Shown: positions 8,019-17,312 of the stretch, one piece after another
Numbering within the stretch: position 1 is the stretch's first letter
Layout of the letters: the number at the start of each line of letters is the position of its first letter
From: Chitinophagaceae bacterium
GTDB lineage: Bacteria > Bacteroidota > Bacteroidia > Chitinophagales > Chitinophagaceae
Assembly (NCBI GenBank): GCA_016786845.1
Contig: JAEUVB010000011.1
Coordinates: forward strand, 1-64,000
Length of the DNA stretch: 64,000 bases
Direction: 5' to 3'
Program-made: the position numbers and the translations under genes
Notes under the pieces: model-generated
Told to the model about the DNA's origin: nothing
What the model saw: the letters and a program-made list of their open reading frames with translations, nothing else
Databases searched by the model: none

Positions 8019-10619
8019 ATGAATTTAAACAATTTCACAATCAAAGCACAGGAAGCCGTTGCCGCAGCACAACAACTGGCTTTCAATCAGAAGAACCAAC
8101 AAATTGAAACAGCCCATTTACTGAAGGCTATGTTGGATGAAGAAAATAAGTCAACGGATTACCTCCTTAAAAAGAACGATGTCAATGTATCTTTTGTAGA
8201 ACAGAAGAACCAGGAGATATTGTCCAAAATACCGGCCTTTAGCGGTGATGCCGGTCAGGTGATTTCTCGGGAAGTTAATCAGGCCATACTTAAGGCTGGA
8301 TCCTATCTCAAAGATTTCGGTGATGAATTTATTTCCCTCGAACATCTCTTATTGGGTCTATTGGGGAACAATGATGCCGTATCTAATTTGTTGAAGGATG
8401 CCGGCCTGAACGAAAAGAATCTGAAAAAGTCCATCAAGGACACACGTAAGGGAGAAACAGTCCAATCACAATCCGGTGAAAGCAATTTCCAGTCCTTGAA
8501 AAAATATGCGAAGAATCTGAATGAAATGGCCGCTGCAGGTAAGCTGGATCCGGTCATTGGTCGGGATGAAGAAATTCGCCGTACACTTCATATATTATCC
8601 CGTCGGTCTAAGAATAATCCTATTTTAGTGGGAGAACCCGGAGTAGGTAAAACAGCCATCGTGGAAGGTTTGGCCCATCGGATCATTAACGGAGATGTAC
8701 CGGAAAATCTTAAATCCAAAGTGATTTTTGCACTCGATATGGGGCAGCTTATCGCGGGTGCCAAGTATAAAGGTGAGTTTGAAGAACGTCTCAAAGCAGT
8801 CATCAAGGAAGTGACCGACAGTGATGGAGAAATCATTTTGTTTATCGATGAAATTCATACCCTAGTTGGCGCCGGTGGAGGTGGGGAAGGAGCCATGGAT
8901 GCTGCGAATATTTTGAAACCGGCATTGGCGCGCGGTGAATTACGTGCCATCGGTGCGACGACCTTGAATGAATATCAAAAGTATTTTGAAAAAGATAAAG
9001 CCCTTGAACGCCGATTCCAAAGGGTCATGGTGGATGAACCGAGTTTGGAAGATGCGATTTCCATATTGCGCGGATTAAAAGATCGATATGAGAATCATCA
9101 TCATGTAAGAATTTTAGACGAAGCCATTATCGCTGCCGTTGAATTGTCTTCACGTTATATAACCGATCGTTTTCTGCCGGATAAGGCCATCGATCTGATT
9201 GATGAAAGTGCAGCGAAATTAAAATTGGAAATGAATTCCATGCCCGAAGAATTGGATGAACTGGAACGCAGATTAAGGCAATTGGAAATCGAACGAGAAG
9301 CCATCAAGCGTGAACAGGATGAAAAGAAATTACAGGATCTGAGTCGCGAAATTGCGAATTTGGCCGAACAACGGGATGCCCTTAAAGTAAGATGGGAACA
9401 AGAAAAATCGGAGATCGATACGGTCCAAAAAATTAAATCGACCATTGAACATCTTCGCTTGGAAGCGGATCAGGCTGAACGTAATGGTGACTTTGGTAAA
9501 GTAGCAGAATTGAGATATGGTAAGATAAAGGAACAAGAAACCTTACTGCAAAAGAAAATTGAAGAACTGGATTTGAACAGCACAACACATAAACGATTGC
9601 TGAAAGAAGAGGTGGATGCTGAAGATATCGCAGAGAACATTGCCAAAGCAACGGGTATCCCTGTTTCACGAATGTTGCAATCGGAAAAACAGAAACTACT
9701 CAGCCTGGAATCTCATTTGCACGAAAGAGTGGTTGGTCAGGAAGAAGCCATCGTGGCAGTTTCGGATGCGATTCGCAGAAGTCGTGCCGGATTACAGGAC
9801 GCCCGTAAACCCATTGGTTCATTTATTTTTTTGGGAACCACAGGTGTGGGAAAAACAGAGTTGGCCAAAGCCTTGGCAGAGTTTTTATTCGATGACGAAT
9901 CGATGTTGACCCGTATTGATATGAGCGAATATCAGGAGAAGCATAGCGTGAGCCGATTGGTAGGGGCCCCTCCGGGATATGTAGGATATGACGAAGGTGG
10001 TCAGTTGACCGAGGCTGTCCGTCGTAAACCTTATAGCGTGATATTATTTGACGAAATTGAGAAGGCCCATCCGGATGTATTCAATACATTATTGCAGGTC
10101 TTGGATGACGGCCGTCTGACCGATAACAAAGGCCGTGTGGTGAATTTCAAAAACACCATCATCATCATGACCAGTAATATGGGTAGTCATATCATTCAAG
10201 CCAACTTTGAAAATGTGACCATGAAGAATGTAGATGATGTAACAGAGAAAACGAAAGTTGAAGTGATGAATCTGCTGAGACAAACGATACGTCCGGAGTT
10301 CTTGAATCGAATTGATGAGATTATCATGTTTAAACCATTGATGAAGGAAGAGATTCGCGGCATTATTAAAATTCAATTAAATGGTCTCAAAACATTACTG
10401 AAAGACCAGGATATCGATCTCGGATTTTCTGAATACGCTTTGGACTATCTGTGTGAGAACGGTTTTGATCCGCAATATGGGGCCCGTCCATTGAAAAGAC
10501 TGATTCAAAAGGAAATCATTAATTTACTCAGCAAAAAAATCATTGCAGGAGAAATTGATAAGTCAAAGCCTGTTATGGTGGATGTTTTCGACGGTCTGGT
10601 GGTGATTACCAATTCATAA
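8019..10619 (+). CDS. clpB: ATP-dependent disaggregase ClpB
   Basis: The 866-residue protein is a full-length Hsp100 disaggregase that works with the DnaK system to dissolve protein aggregates in the cytosol. In order it has the double Clp N domain (residues 1-145), the first AAA+ module with Walker A GEPGVGKT and Walker [10 protein letters not shown], and the long middle coiled coil (about 400-530, rich in E, R, K and L). The second AAA+ module has GTTGVGKT and the sensor/arginine region EFLNRIDEI. The coiled coil separates ClpB from ClpA and ClpC. The leader before the ATG is about 140 bases and no consensus -7 element was found in it. Confidence 0.98.
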   Translation: MNLNNFTIKAQEAVAAAQQLAFNQKNQQIETAHLLKAMLDEENKSTDYLLKKNDVNVSFVEQKNQEILSKIPAFSGDAGQVISREVNQAILKAGSYLKDFGDEFISLEHLLLGLLGNNDAVSNLLKDAGLNEKNLKKSIKDTRKGETVQSQSGESNFQSLKKYAKNLNEMAAAGKLDPVIGRDEEIRRTLHILSRRSKNNPILVGEPGVGKTAIVEGLAHRIINGDVPENLKSKVIFALDMGQLIAGAKYKGEFEERLKAVIKEVTDSDGEIILFIDEIHTLVGAGGGGEGAMDAANILKPALARGELRAIGATTLNEYQKYFEKDKALERRFQRVMVDEPSLEDAISILRGLKDRYENHHHVRILDEAIIAAVELSSRYITDRFLPDKAIDLIDESAAKLKLEMNSMPEELDELERRLRQLEIEREAIKREQDEKKLQDLSREIANLAEQRDALKVRWEQEKSEIDTVQKIKSTIEHLRLEADQAERNGDFGKVAELRYGKIKEQETLLQKKIEELDLNSTTHKRLLKEEVDAEDIAENIAKATGIPVSRMLQSEKQKLLSLESHLHERVVGQEEAIVAVSDAIRRSRAGLQDARKPIGSFIFLGTTGVGKTELAKALAEFLFDDESMLTRIDMSEYQEKHSVSRLVGAPPGYVGYDEGGQLTEAVRRKPYSVILFDEIEKAHPDVFNTLLQVLDDGRLTDNKGRVVNFKNTIIIMTSNMGSHIIQANFENVTMKNVDDVTEKTKVEVMNLLRQTIRPEFLNRIDEIIMFKPLMKEEIRGIIKIQLNGLKTLLKDQDIDLGFSEYALDYLCENGFDPQYGARPLKRLIQKEIINLLSKKIIAGEIDKSKPVMVDVFDGLVVITNS

Positions 10620-10663
10620 TGAAGCCTTGGATTTAGAGCCGATGATTTATCTGATTATTTATA

Positions 10664-10671
10664 TAGATTTG
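10664..10671 (+). promoter_or_regulatory. -7 element (TAGATTTG) of clpP
   Basis: Exact TAnnTTTG match 20 bases before the clpP ATG, which suggests clpP can be transcribed separately from clpB. Confidence 0.5.
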
Positions 10672-10691
10672 CAAACACAATAAACGAAAAC

Positions 10692-11393
10692 ATGAACCCA
10701 AACGAATTTCAGAAATACGCCATTAAACATCATGGCATAAGCAGTGCGACTTTGCATAATTTTAGCTCGCACATGAATAAGACCATCACAAACCTGACGC
10801 CTTACATCATAGAGGAGCGTCCGATGAATGTTGCATCGATGGATGTGTTCTCCCGATTAATGATGGATCGAATTATCTTTCTTGGTGAAGGCATCAATGA
10901 TTATGTTGCCAATATTGTAACGGCTCAATTATTGTTTCTGGAAAGTACGGATCGTACAAGAGATATTCAAATGTATCTCAATAGTCCGGGAGGAAGCGTA
11001 TATGCAGGGCTTGGGATCTACGATACTATGCAAATCATACAACCGGATGTGAGTACCATTTGTACCGGTATTGCAGCGAGCATGGCGGCAGTGTTGATGT
11101 GCGCAGGGGTTAAAGGCAAACGAAGCGCCCTTAAACATTCGCGCATCATGATTCATCAACCTTTAGGCGGTGCGGAAGGTCAAGCCAGTGATATCGAAAT
11201 TACAGCTCGTGAAATTGGGAAATTGAAAAAGGAATTGTACGAGATCATTGCTTTGCATAGCGGGCAAAAATTCTCCAAAGTAGAAAAAGACAGTGATCGT
11301 GATTATTGGATGACCGCTGAAGAGGCTAAAGAATATGGTATGGTAGATGAGGTTCTGGTCAGGAATGCCAAAAAGGAAATTTCAGGCGAATAA
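10692..11393 (+). CDS. clpP: ATP-dependent Clp protease proteolytic subunit
   Basis: The 233-residue serine peptidase has its catalytic triad at Ser130 (GIAASMAAVL), His155 (MIHQPLGG) and Asp200 (VEKDSDRD). The core starts at about residue 42 with the Bacteroidota form ERPMNVASMDVFSRLMMDRIIFLG. The preceding 30-40 residues are an N-terminal extension or propeptide. It forms the tetradecameric chamber fed by ClpX, whose gene lies 430 bases downstream. The usual clpP-clpX adjacency is interrupted here by an HNH gene on the other strand. Confidence 0.97.
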   Translation: MNPNEFQKYAIKHHGISSATLHNFSSHMNKTITNLTPYIIEERPMNVASMDVFSRLMMDRIIFLGEGINDYVANIVTAQLLFLESTDRTRDIQMYLNSPGGSVYAGLGIYDTMQIIQPDVSTICTGIAASMAAVLMCAGVKGKRSALKHSRIMIHQPLGGAEGQASDIEITAREIGKLKKELYEIIALHSGQKFSKVEKDSDRDYWMTAEEAKEYGMVDEVLVRNAKKEISGE

Positions 11394-11441
11394 TCCGGAT
11401 TCATTCAAGAACGTCATTCTCTACGGAATGAACCCAGGGGG

Positions 11442-11771
11442 CTATTTATCTGCTTTGCGCGCATTACAAGCATTGCACATCGGTTGTAGATTTTCTAAAT
11501 CATTGGTTCCGCCTTTGCTTTTCGGAACAATATGATCGATGGTCATAAGTTCAAACGATTCGGTGTATAAATCTATATGATAGCCACCGGCGTGATTCCG
11601 GGCTTTGATCAGGTATACACCCACTTTGTCACAACCTTCATTCGCACATCGACGACCTTTGTGATGAAATACCCTAAGTCGTTTGTGGTTGGCAAATCGA
11701 ATATTCAATAATTCGAGTTCCAATAATTCCACAAACGTATACTGATGACCGAGCGTTTTGGGTATTTGCAT
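11442..11771 (-). CDS. HNH endonuclease-like protein
   Basis: The 109-residue protein ends in a classic HNH fold: TIDHIVPKSKGGTNDLENLQPMC, then NACNARK. Asp79-His80 and Asn94 are the catalytic positions; Asn103 takes the last position (HNN variant). Four cysteines (42, 47, 99, 102) form two probable zinc-binding pairs. The gene sits between clpP and clpX on the opposite strand and has no mobile-element neighbours. Its role is unknown; such small HNH proteins occur as stand-alone genes in many Bacteroidota. Confidence 0.85.
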   Translation of the reverse strand: MQIPKTLGHQYTFVELLELELLNIRFANHKRLRVFHHKGRRCANEGCDKVGVYLIKARNHAGGYHIDLYTESFELMTIDHIVPKSKGGTNDLENLQPMCNACNARKADK

Positions 11772-11812
11772 GCTATTAAGAGGTAAGTCACAAATATCTT
11801 TATAAAACTCCT

Positions 11813-11820
11813 TATTTTTG
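11813..11820 (+). promoter_or_regulatory. -7 element (TATTTTTG) of clpX, four bases before the start codon
   Basis: Exact TAnnTTTG match followed by CTGA and then the clpX ATG. With the usual distance from -7 element to transcription start, the mRNA would begin at or within a few bases of the start codon. Confidence 0.6.
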
Positions 11821-11824
11821 CTGA

Positions 11825-13078
11825 ATGGCTAAAGAAAAAAATCTACAATGCTCCTTCTGTCTCAAGAGCGATCAGGAAGTACGCATGATAGTGAGTGGCG
11901 CCAAAGCCAATATTTGTGATGAGTGTATTGAAAATGCAGCTTTGATTATTGAACAGGAAATCGGCCGACTGGACGATCCATCAGAGTCGCGCAAACCAAT
12001 AGAATCGAAGGATATCAAATTCCCGCACAAGCCGATAGACATTAAGAATTATCTGGATCAATATGTGATAGGCCAGGACGATGCCAAAAGGGTACTGAGC
12101 GTCGCTATTTATAATCATTACAAGCGACTGAATCAGGAAGTGAAGGACGATGTGGAAATTGAAAAATCCAATATTATCATGGTTGGTGAAACCGGTTCGG
12201 GTAAAACCTTGCTTGCCAAGACGATCGCCCGTATGCTGAATGTGCCATTTGCCATTGCCGACGCTACCGTGTTTACAGAAGCCGGTTATGTGGGTGAAGA
12301 TGTTGAAAGTATTTTATCCCGTTTGCTGCAAGCGGCTGATTATGATGTCGAGAAAGCCCAAAAAGGAATTGTGTTTATTGATGAAATTGACAAGGTCGGC
12401 AGAAAGAGTGATAATCCGTCAATTACCCGGGATGTGAGTGGTGAAGGTGTTCAACAAGCCATGCTCAAATTGCTTGAAGGTGCCGATGTACTTGTTCCAC
12501 CTCAAGGTGGGCGCAAACATCCGGATCAGAAAATGGTCAAAATTAATACCCAGAATATCCTCTTCATTTGCGGTGGAGCCTTTGAAGGAATAGACAAAAC
12601 CATTGCCAGAAGAATTCTAACTTCTGCAATCGGTTTCAGATCACAAACCGAACAATCTGCACATGATAAAGATGATCTGATTCAATTTGTAAATTCCCAG
12701 GATCTCCGCTCTTACGGGTTAATCCCTGAGTTGCTCGGGCGATTACCCATTGTAACTTATCTCCGGTCTTTGGATAAGGAGGCCTTGCGACGTATTCTCA
12801 CTGAGCCTAAAAATGCACTCATGAAGCAATATAAACGCTTATTTGAGTATGAGAATATAGAGTTGGTGATGGAAGATGATGCCTTGGATTATATCGTGGA
12901 AAAGGCCATAGAATTTAAATTAGGCGGACGTGGGCTCCGCTCTATTTGTGAATTGATCATGACGGATGCGATGTATGAATTGCCGAGCAGTAAATCTAAA
13001 GTTCCATTTGTCATCAATGCAGAATATGCCCGTGAAAAGATCGAGAAATCTAAATATTCCTATTTGAAAGTCGCTTAA
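11825..13078 (+). CDS. clpX: ATP-dependent Clp protease ATP-binding subunit ClpX
   Basis: The 417-residue AAA+ unfoldase has the N-terminal zinc-binding domain (CSFC at 10-13 and CDEC at 32-35, roughly). Walker A is [12 protein letters not shown], Walker B is [11 protein letters not shown], and the pore and sensor regions [14 protein letters not shown] and ELLGRLP follow. It recognises tagged substrates and feeds them to ClpP. Full length for the family. Transcription probably starts from the -7 element immediately upstream and ends at the hairpin at 13128-13158. Confidence 0.98.
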   Translation: MAKEKNLQCSFCLKSDQEVRMIVSGAKANICDECIENAALIIEQEIGRLDDPSESRKPIESKDIKFPHKPIDIKNYLDQYVIGQDDAKRVLSVAIYNHYKRLNQEVKDDVEIEKSNIIMVGETGSGKTLLAKTIARMLNVPFAIADATVFTEAGYVGEDVESILSRLLQAADYDVEKAQKGIVFIDEIDKVGRKSDNPSITRDVSGEGVQQAMLKLLEGADVLVPPQGGRKHPDQKMVKINTQNILFICGGAFEGIDKTIARRILTSAIGFRSQTEQSAHDKDDLIQFVNSQDLRSYGLIPELLGRLPIVTYLRSLDKEALRRILTEPKNALMKQYKRLFEYENIELVMEDDALDYIVEKAIEFKLGGRGLRSICELIMTDAMYELPSSKSKVPFVINAEYAREKIEKSKYSYLKVA

Positions 13079-13127
13079 GGGAGGTCATTACGAAGTCAAT
13101 ACTCGGATTTTACTGTACAAAGATTTT

Positions 13128-13158
13128 AAATATCCTGTGAAAGCAGGATATTTTTTGT
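13128..13158 (+). terminator. Rho-independent terminator after clpX
   Basis: Arms AAATATCCTG and CAGGATATTT pair around the six-base loop TGAAAG, and a six-T run follows. It lies 50 bases after the clpX stop. Confidence 0.85.
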
Positions 13159-13183
13159 TTTGTGCAAAAGTGGATTATCTTTG
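13154..13183 (+). promoter_or_regulatory. Promoter of the Nramp-UspA gene (-33 TTTG, -7 TATCTTTG)
   Basis: TTTG at 13154-13157 and TATCTTTG at 13176-13183 are separated by 18 bases, as expected for a Bacteroidota housekeeping promoter. The -33 element overlaps the T tract of the clpX terminator. The start codon lies 38 bases downstream. Confidence 0.65.
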
Positions 13184-13221
13184 CTAAAAGTTAGAGTAGT
13201 CAAACAATTAAATTTTACCAC

Positions 13222-15111
13222 ATGAACTCAATTCGTCGCCAAAATAATAGCCTTGAAGAAGTTCACGGAAGTGTAGAAACAATTGCCGGCACTTCCATTT
13301 GGAAAAAGATTCTGGCCTTTTTTGGACCGGCTTATTTGGTTTCAGTCGGTTATATGGATCCGGGGAATTGGGCTACTGACCTGGAAGGGGGAAGTCGCTA
13401 TGGATATGCATTGGTCTGGGTTCTTGTCATGAGCAATATTATGGCCATCATATTACAGTCGCTAAGTGCGCGATTGGGTATTGTTTATAAACGAGATTTA
13501 GCGCAAGTGAATCGTGAGACCTATCCGCCGGTCATTAATTTTTGTTTGTATGTCTTAGCCGAAATAGCGATTGCTGCAACCGATCTGGCAGAGGTTATAG
13601 GAATGGCTATAGGTTTGAATTTGCTTTTTGATATACCACTTCTGTGGGGTGTCACCATTACCATTTTCGATACCTTTTTATTGCTTTATTTACAAAAGCT
13701 CGGTATTCGAAAAATGGAGGCATTTATTGTCAGTCTAATCGCCATTATTTTTGTCTCCTTTGCGATAGAGCTGTATTTTGTCAAACCGGTATTGGGAGAA
13801 ATTGCGAAAGGTCTTCGGCCTTCACTGCCCGATGATCAAGCACTCTATATAGCCATTGGCATTATTGGCGCCACGGTTATGCCGCATAATTTGTATTTGC
13901 ATTCGGCCTTGGTTCAAACCCGAAAAATCGGCGATGATGATGAATCGAAACGTAAGGCCATTAAATGGAATTTTATAGATTCTACCATCGCGCTCAACCT
14001 GGCCCTCTTTGTGAATGCCGCCATTCTCATTTTGGCCGGTACGGTCTTTTATCAAAATGGGATGCAGGATGTCAATAGCATAGAAACAGCGCACGAATTA
14101 TTGGCTCCCTTGGTGGGGCATAAATTGGCACCCATACTTTTCGCTATTGCCCTGATTGCGGCAGGACAAAGCAGTACGGTTACCGGAACGCTGGCAGGGC
14201 AAATTGTGATGGAAGGCTATTTGCATATCCGTATCAATCCCTGGCTGCGCAGAATCATCACCCGTTCTGTTGCGGTTATACCGGCTCTGATTACCATACT
14301 GATAGCCGGTGAAGATAAAATGACCGATTTACTCATCTTAAGTCAGGTCATCCTGAGCATACAATTAGCCTTTGCCATCATACCCTTGATTTATTCTGTG
14401 AGTAACAAAAGGATGATGAAAAACTTCACCATCAAACCTTGGCTCATCATTGTTTCGGTAGCAGTGACATCCGTTATTTTATATTTAAATATCAAAATGG
14501 TATTAAGTAAATCATTTTCTTTTTTAGCTGAAAGTGATAACGTATGGGCTGAAGCGTTGGTGATCATCGGATTGATACTGTTTGGCATATTATTATTGCT
14601 GACGATTTTTTATCCTTTACTGAAACGGAAAGAAACACTCCGCGATAGCAATATTCACAGAGAGATTCTGGAGATCAATACTCCTCTGGTGCCCGGATAT
14701 CAAAAAATTGCCCTGGCCTTAGATTTTAGCAAAACGGATGAACGTGTGATTTCACATGCACTTCAACAAAGTGGAGCTGATACAAGTTTTGTCTTAATCC
14801 ATGTGGTGGAAAGTGCCGGCGCAAAAATTCTGGGTAAGTATACGGCAGATGCCGAAGCTATATCGGATGAAGATTATTTGAAGATGTACGCCGATCATTT
14901 GACGAAATTGGGTAAGACCGCAGTCGCTTGTTTGGGATATAGAAACCGTTCAGCCGAAATTGCCCGTATTTGTAAAGAGCAAGGAGTTGATTTGCTGATT
15001 ATGGGTGCACATGGGCATAGTGGATTCCTCGACTTTTTGTACGGGCAGACGATAGAAAGTGTAAGACATCAAGTAGACATCCCTGTGCTGGTTGTGAAAG
15101 AAGAATCCTAG
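13222..15111 (+). CDS. Nramp divalent metal transporter fused to a UspA domain
   Basis: The 629-residue protein has an N-terminal Nramp/MntH transporter (residues about 25-470, roughly eleven membrane helices). The metal-site motif is MDPGNW in helix 1 and MPHNLYLHS in helix 6. It should import Mn2+ or Fe2+ with protons across the inner membrane. Residues about 490-629 form a universal stress protein domain: YQKIALALDFS, and near the end GAHGHSGFLDFLYGQT, which contains the ATP-binding G-x2-G-x9-G pattern. The fusion suggests that nucleotide binding regulates transport; that is inference. It has its own promoter. Confidence 0.93.
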   Translation: MNSIRRQNNSLEEVHGSVETIAGTSIWKKILAFFGPAYLVSVGYMDPGNWATDLEGGSRYGYALVWVLVMSNIMAIILQSLSARLGIVYKRDLAQVNRETYPPVINFCLYVLAEIAIAATDLAEVIGMAIGLNLLFDIPLLWGVTITIFDTFLLLYLQKLGIRKMEAFIVSLIAIIFVSFAIELYFVKPVLGEIAKGLRPSLPDDQALYIAIGIIGATVMPHNLYLHSALVQTRKIGDDDESKRKAIKWNFIDSTIALNLALFVNAAILILAGTVFYQNGMQDVNSIETAHELLAPLVGHKLAPILFAIALIAAGQSSTVTGTLAGQIVMEGYLHIRINPWLRRIITRSVAVIPALITILIAGEDKMTDLLILSQVILSIQLAFAIIPLIYSVSNKRMMKNFTIKPWLIIVSVAVTSVILYLNIKMVLSKSFSFLAESDNVWAEALVIIGLILFGILLLLTIFYPLLKRKETLRDSNIHREILEINTPLVPGYQKIALALDFSKTDERVISHALQQSGADTSFVLIHVVESAGAKILGKYTADAEAISDEDYLKMYADHLTKLGKTAVACLGYRNRSAEIARICKEQGVDLLIMGAHGHSGFLDFLYGQTIESVRHQVDIPVLVVKEES

Positions 15112-15150
15112 TTTAAAGTAAATACGATACACCCGGTATCTATGTATTGA

Positions 15151-15182
15151 TTTGTTACTTCGCTTCAGAAATTGCACCTTTG
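15151..15182 (+). promoter_or_regulatory. Possible promoter of the HMG-CoA-lyase-like gene
   Basis: TTTG at 15151-15154 and CACCTTTG at 15175-15182, one base off the -7 consensus, are 20 bases apart. The ATG follows after four bases, so a leaderless mRNA is possible. Confidence 0.4.
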
Positions 15183-15186
15183 TGAT

Positions 15187-16032
15187 ATGAATATTAAACT
15201 CATCGAATGTCCACGGGATGCCATGCAAGGTTGGTCCACGTTTATCCCGACAGCCGATAAAATAGCCTACATCAATCAACTTTTACTGGTAGGTTTTGAC
15301 ACGATAGATTTTGGTTCCTTTGTGTCTCCGAAAGCCATTCCTCAAATGGCCGACACCGTGGAGGTACTTAAACATCTGAATATGACCGATTCCAAGTTGT
15401 TGGCCATCATTGCCAATACACGTGGTGCTCAGGATGCGGTTCAGTTCGATGAGATTAATTTCCTTGGATTCCCATTTTCAATTTCCGAAACTTTTCAGCA
15501 GAGAAACACAAATAGCAGTATCGCCGAATCCTTACAATCGGTGGAAGCGATTCAATCATTATGTGTGAAGCATAATAAGCAATTGGTGATTTATATTTCC
15601 ATGGGCTTTGGGAATCCATATGGCGATCCATATAGCGCGGAAATAGCCTTGCAATGGGTAGAAAAATTAGCGACATTGGGTATCAGTATTTTTTCGATTT
15701 CAGATACGGTGGGTGTTTCTACTCCTTCAAACATTAAGGATATTTTTTCCAGTCTGGTTACAAATTTTCCTTTTCTGGAATTTGGCGCACATTTTCATTC
15801 AACCCGTGAGACTGCCTTAGAGAAAATTGAATCTGCTTATCAGCATGATTGTTTTCGTTTCGATGGAGCCTTAAATGGTATCGGTGGTTGTCCTATGGCG
15901 CAGAATGATCTTGTCGGGAATATTGCCACAGAACAACTCATCGGCTATTTTGAACAGCAGGGGATTGATCTCGGTTTGAATAAACAAGCTCTGGAAGAAT
16001 CGATATTAATGGCCCAACGAATATTCGTCTAA
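15187..16032 (+). CDS. Hydroxymethylglutaryl-CoA lyase family protein
   Basis: The 281-residue protein belongs to the HMGL-like TIM-barrel family. The N terminus has IECPRDAMQGW, where an Arg-Asp pair binds metal and substrate. HFHSTRE gives the metal-binding His-x-His, and the lyase signature GGCPMAQND carries the active-site cysteine. These fit cleavage of 3-hydroxy-3-methylglutaryl-CoA to acetyl-CoA and acetoacetate, as in leucine breakdown. A TTG at 15172 is in frame but the conserved sequence begins at ATG 15187. No other leucine-catabolic gene is adjacent. Confidence 0.9.
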   Translation: MNIKLIECPRDAMQGWSTFIPTADKIAYINQLLLVGFDTIDFGSFVSPKAIPQMADTVEVLKHLNMTDSKLLAIIANTRGAQDAVQFDEINFLGFPFSISETFQQRNTNSSIAESLQSVEAIQSLCVKHNKQLVIYISMGFGNPYGDPYSAEIALQWVEKLATLGISIFSISDTVGVSTPSNIKDIFSSLVTNFPFLEFGAHFHSTRETALEKIESAYQHDCFRFDGALNGIGGCPMAQNDLVGNIATEQLIGYFEQQGIDLGLNKQALEESILMAQRIFV

Positions 16033-16086
16033 CCATTGCATGACTGTCAAAGCCATTGTATTTTAGCAGAATCATAAAAAGGAAAC

Positions 16087-16950
16087 ATGAAAAAAATAAT
16101 TCCCATAAAATATTTGAGCCTGCTCTTATGTTGTTTTATACAATTAGGAAGCTTGCATGCCCAAACCAACACTTCTAAAATCCAACTGACAAAAGGCCAG
16201 ACGTTTTTAGTTACGTCTATCGACTCTTCTGATACGAAACAGAAAAGGGGAGAGGATAATATGGATATGAAATCATTCTCGGTTTCTACTATTGCGTATG
16301 AGGTTTTGGAGGTGAAAGAAAATTCCTATCTCATTCGATCTACCTTGCAAAAAATTAAAATCAATTCGGATGCTTTCGGAATGAAAATGGATTACGATAG
16401 TGAAGACCCCGCCAAGCAAGAAGGCATGTTTGCCGAGCAAATCAAGGGTCGCGTAGGTAAATCGGATACGCTTGAAATTGGCATGGATGGTAAAAAGATT
16501 GAAAAGGAAGAGAAGGAAAAAAAGCCCGGAAATGGTCGCGGAGGCCGGGGGGGCATGGGTATGATGGGCATGATGAAGGGGCAAAGTGGCGGCACCGAAA
16601 ATTTATTTTTGCTGATTCCGGCAGAAGCGACAGAAGGCAAAGGATGGAAGGTTGATGATGGTAAAGAAAACATCCGCACGCAGACCATTTATTTTATGGA
16701 TAAAGTAGAAGGAAATACTGCACAGGTTTCATTTAAAAGAAAGAAAAAAGGGACCCGCACATTCAATGGACAAGGAGGTGAGGGGAGTGTGGATATTGAT
16801 AATCTGTCAGAAGGATCATTGACGGTCAACTTAAGTACGGGATTGGTATCTGCCTTTAAAGAAACGGTCAACATCAATATGAAGACGCTGATGATGGGAC
16901 AAGAGAGCCCATCTACCGGTGTGTCGGTGAGTGTGATGGAAGTGAGGTAA
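16087..16950 (+). CDS. Secreted protein of unknown function (DUF6263-like)
   Basis: The 287-residue product has a signal peptide ending SLHAQ (residue 26). The mature part is strand-rich, with a central low-complexity segment of Glu/Lys followed by Gly/Met (GRGGRGGMGMMGMMKG, about residues 150-167). The arrangement recalls the DUF6263 group of Bacteroidota envelope proteins, a weak assignment. No enzymatic motif is visible. It ends at a hairpin that can serve both strands. Confidence 0.65.
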   Translation: MKKIIPIKYLSLLLCCFIQLGSLHAQTNTSKIQLTKGQTFLVTSIDSSDTKQKRGEDNMDMKSFSVSTIAYEVLEVKENSYLIRSTLQKIKINSDAFGMKMDYDSEDPAKQEGMFAEQIKGRVGKSDTLEIGMDGKKIEKEEKEKKPGNGRGGRGGMGMMGMMKGQSGGTENLFLLIPAEATEGKGWKVDDGKENIRTQTIYFMDKVEGNTAQVSFKRKKKGTRTFNGQGGEGSVDIDNLSEGSLTVNLSTGLVSAFKETVNINMKTLMMGQESPSTGVSVSVMEVR

Positions 16951-16982
16951 TAAAAAACACCGTTTTGGAACGGTGCTTTTTT
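16951..16982. terminator. Bidirectional terminator
   Basis: Arms CACCGTT and AACGGTG with the loop TTGG are flanked by an A run on the left and a T run on the right. The hairpin can end the secreted-protein gene on + and the small lipoprotein gene on -. Confidence 0.8.
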
Positions 16983-17001
16983 GAAATTCGAGAATTTTAA
17001 T

Positions 17002-17259
17002 TTATTGAATGAGGCAATTGCCGGTGAAATACTGACCGGCATATTTACTTTGTTGCTGCTTGCAACGAATGTCAGCTTCATCTAGATCTGTGCCATAAAC
17101 TGTGCTAGTTTCGTTTTTGTTGGCTTGTCCTTCACTCGGACCACCGGTGATGGGAATATAAGTGCATTGACAGTTGTATGCCTTTTCTTTTTCTTCAGGA
17201 ATTTTTACGCAAGAGGATAATCCGGCTAAGGCTAAGGCGACAAGGATGGTGTTTTTCAT
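17002..17259 (-). CDS. Small cysteine-containing lipoprotein
   Basis: The 85-residue product has a lipoprotein signal ending in LSSC (Cys17), so it should be lipid-anchored. The mature part is about 69 residues, polar, with four further cysteines (NCQC, IRC, GNC) that could form two disulfides. No family was recognised. It is convergent with the preceding secreted protein. Confidence 0.75.
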   Translation of the reverse strand: MKNTILVALALAGLSSCVKIPEEKEKAYNCQCTYIPITGGPSEGQANKNETSTVYGTDLDEADIRCKQQQSKYAGQYFTGNCLIQ

Positions 17260-17312
17260 AAGATATTGTTTTTGCGAAAATAATTGCGTGTGATTAAAAA
17301 AAAAATCAAATT

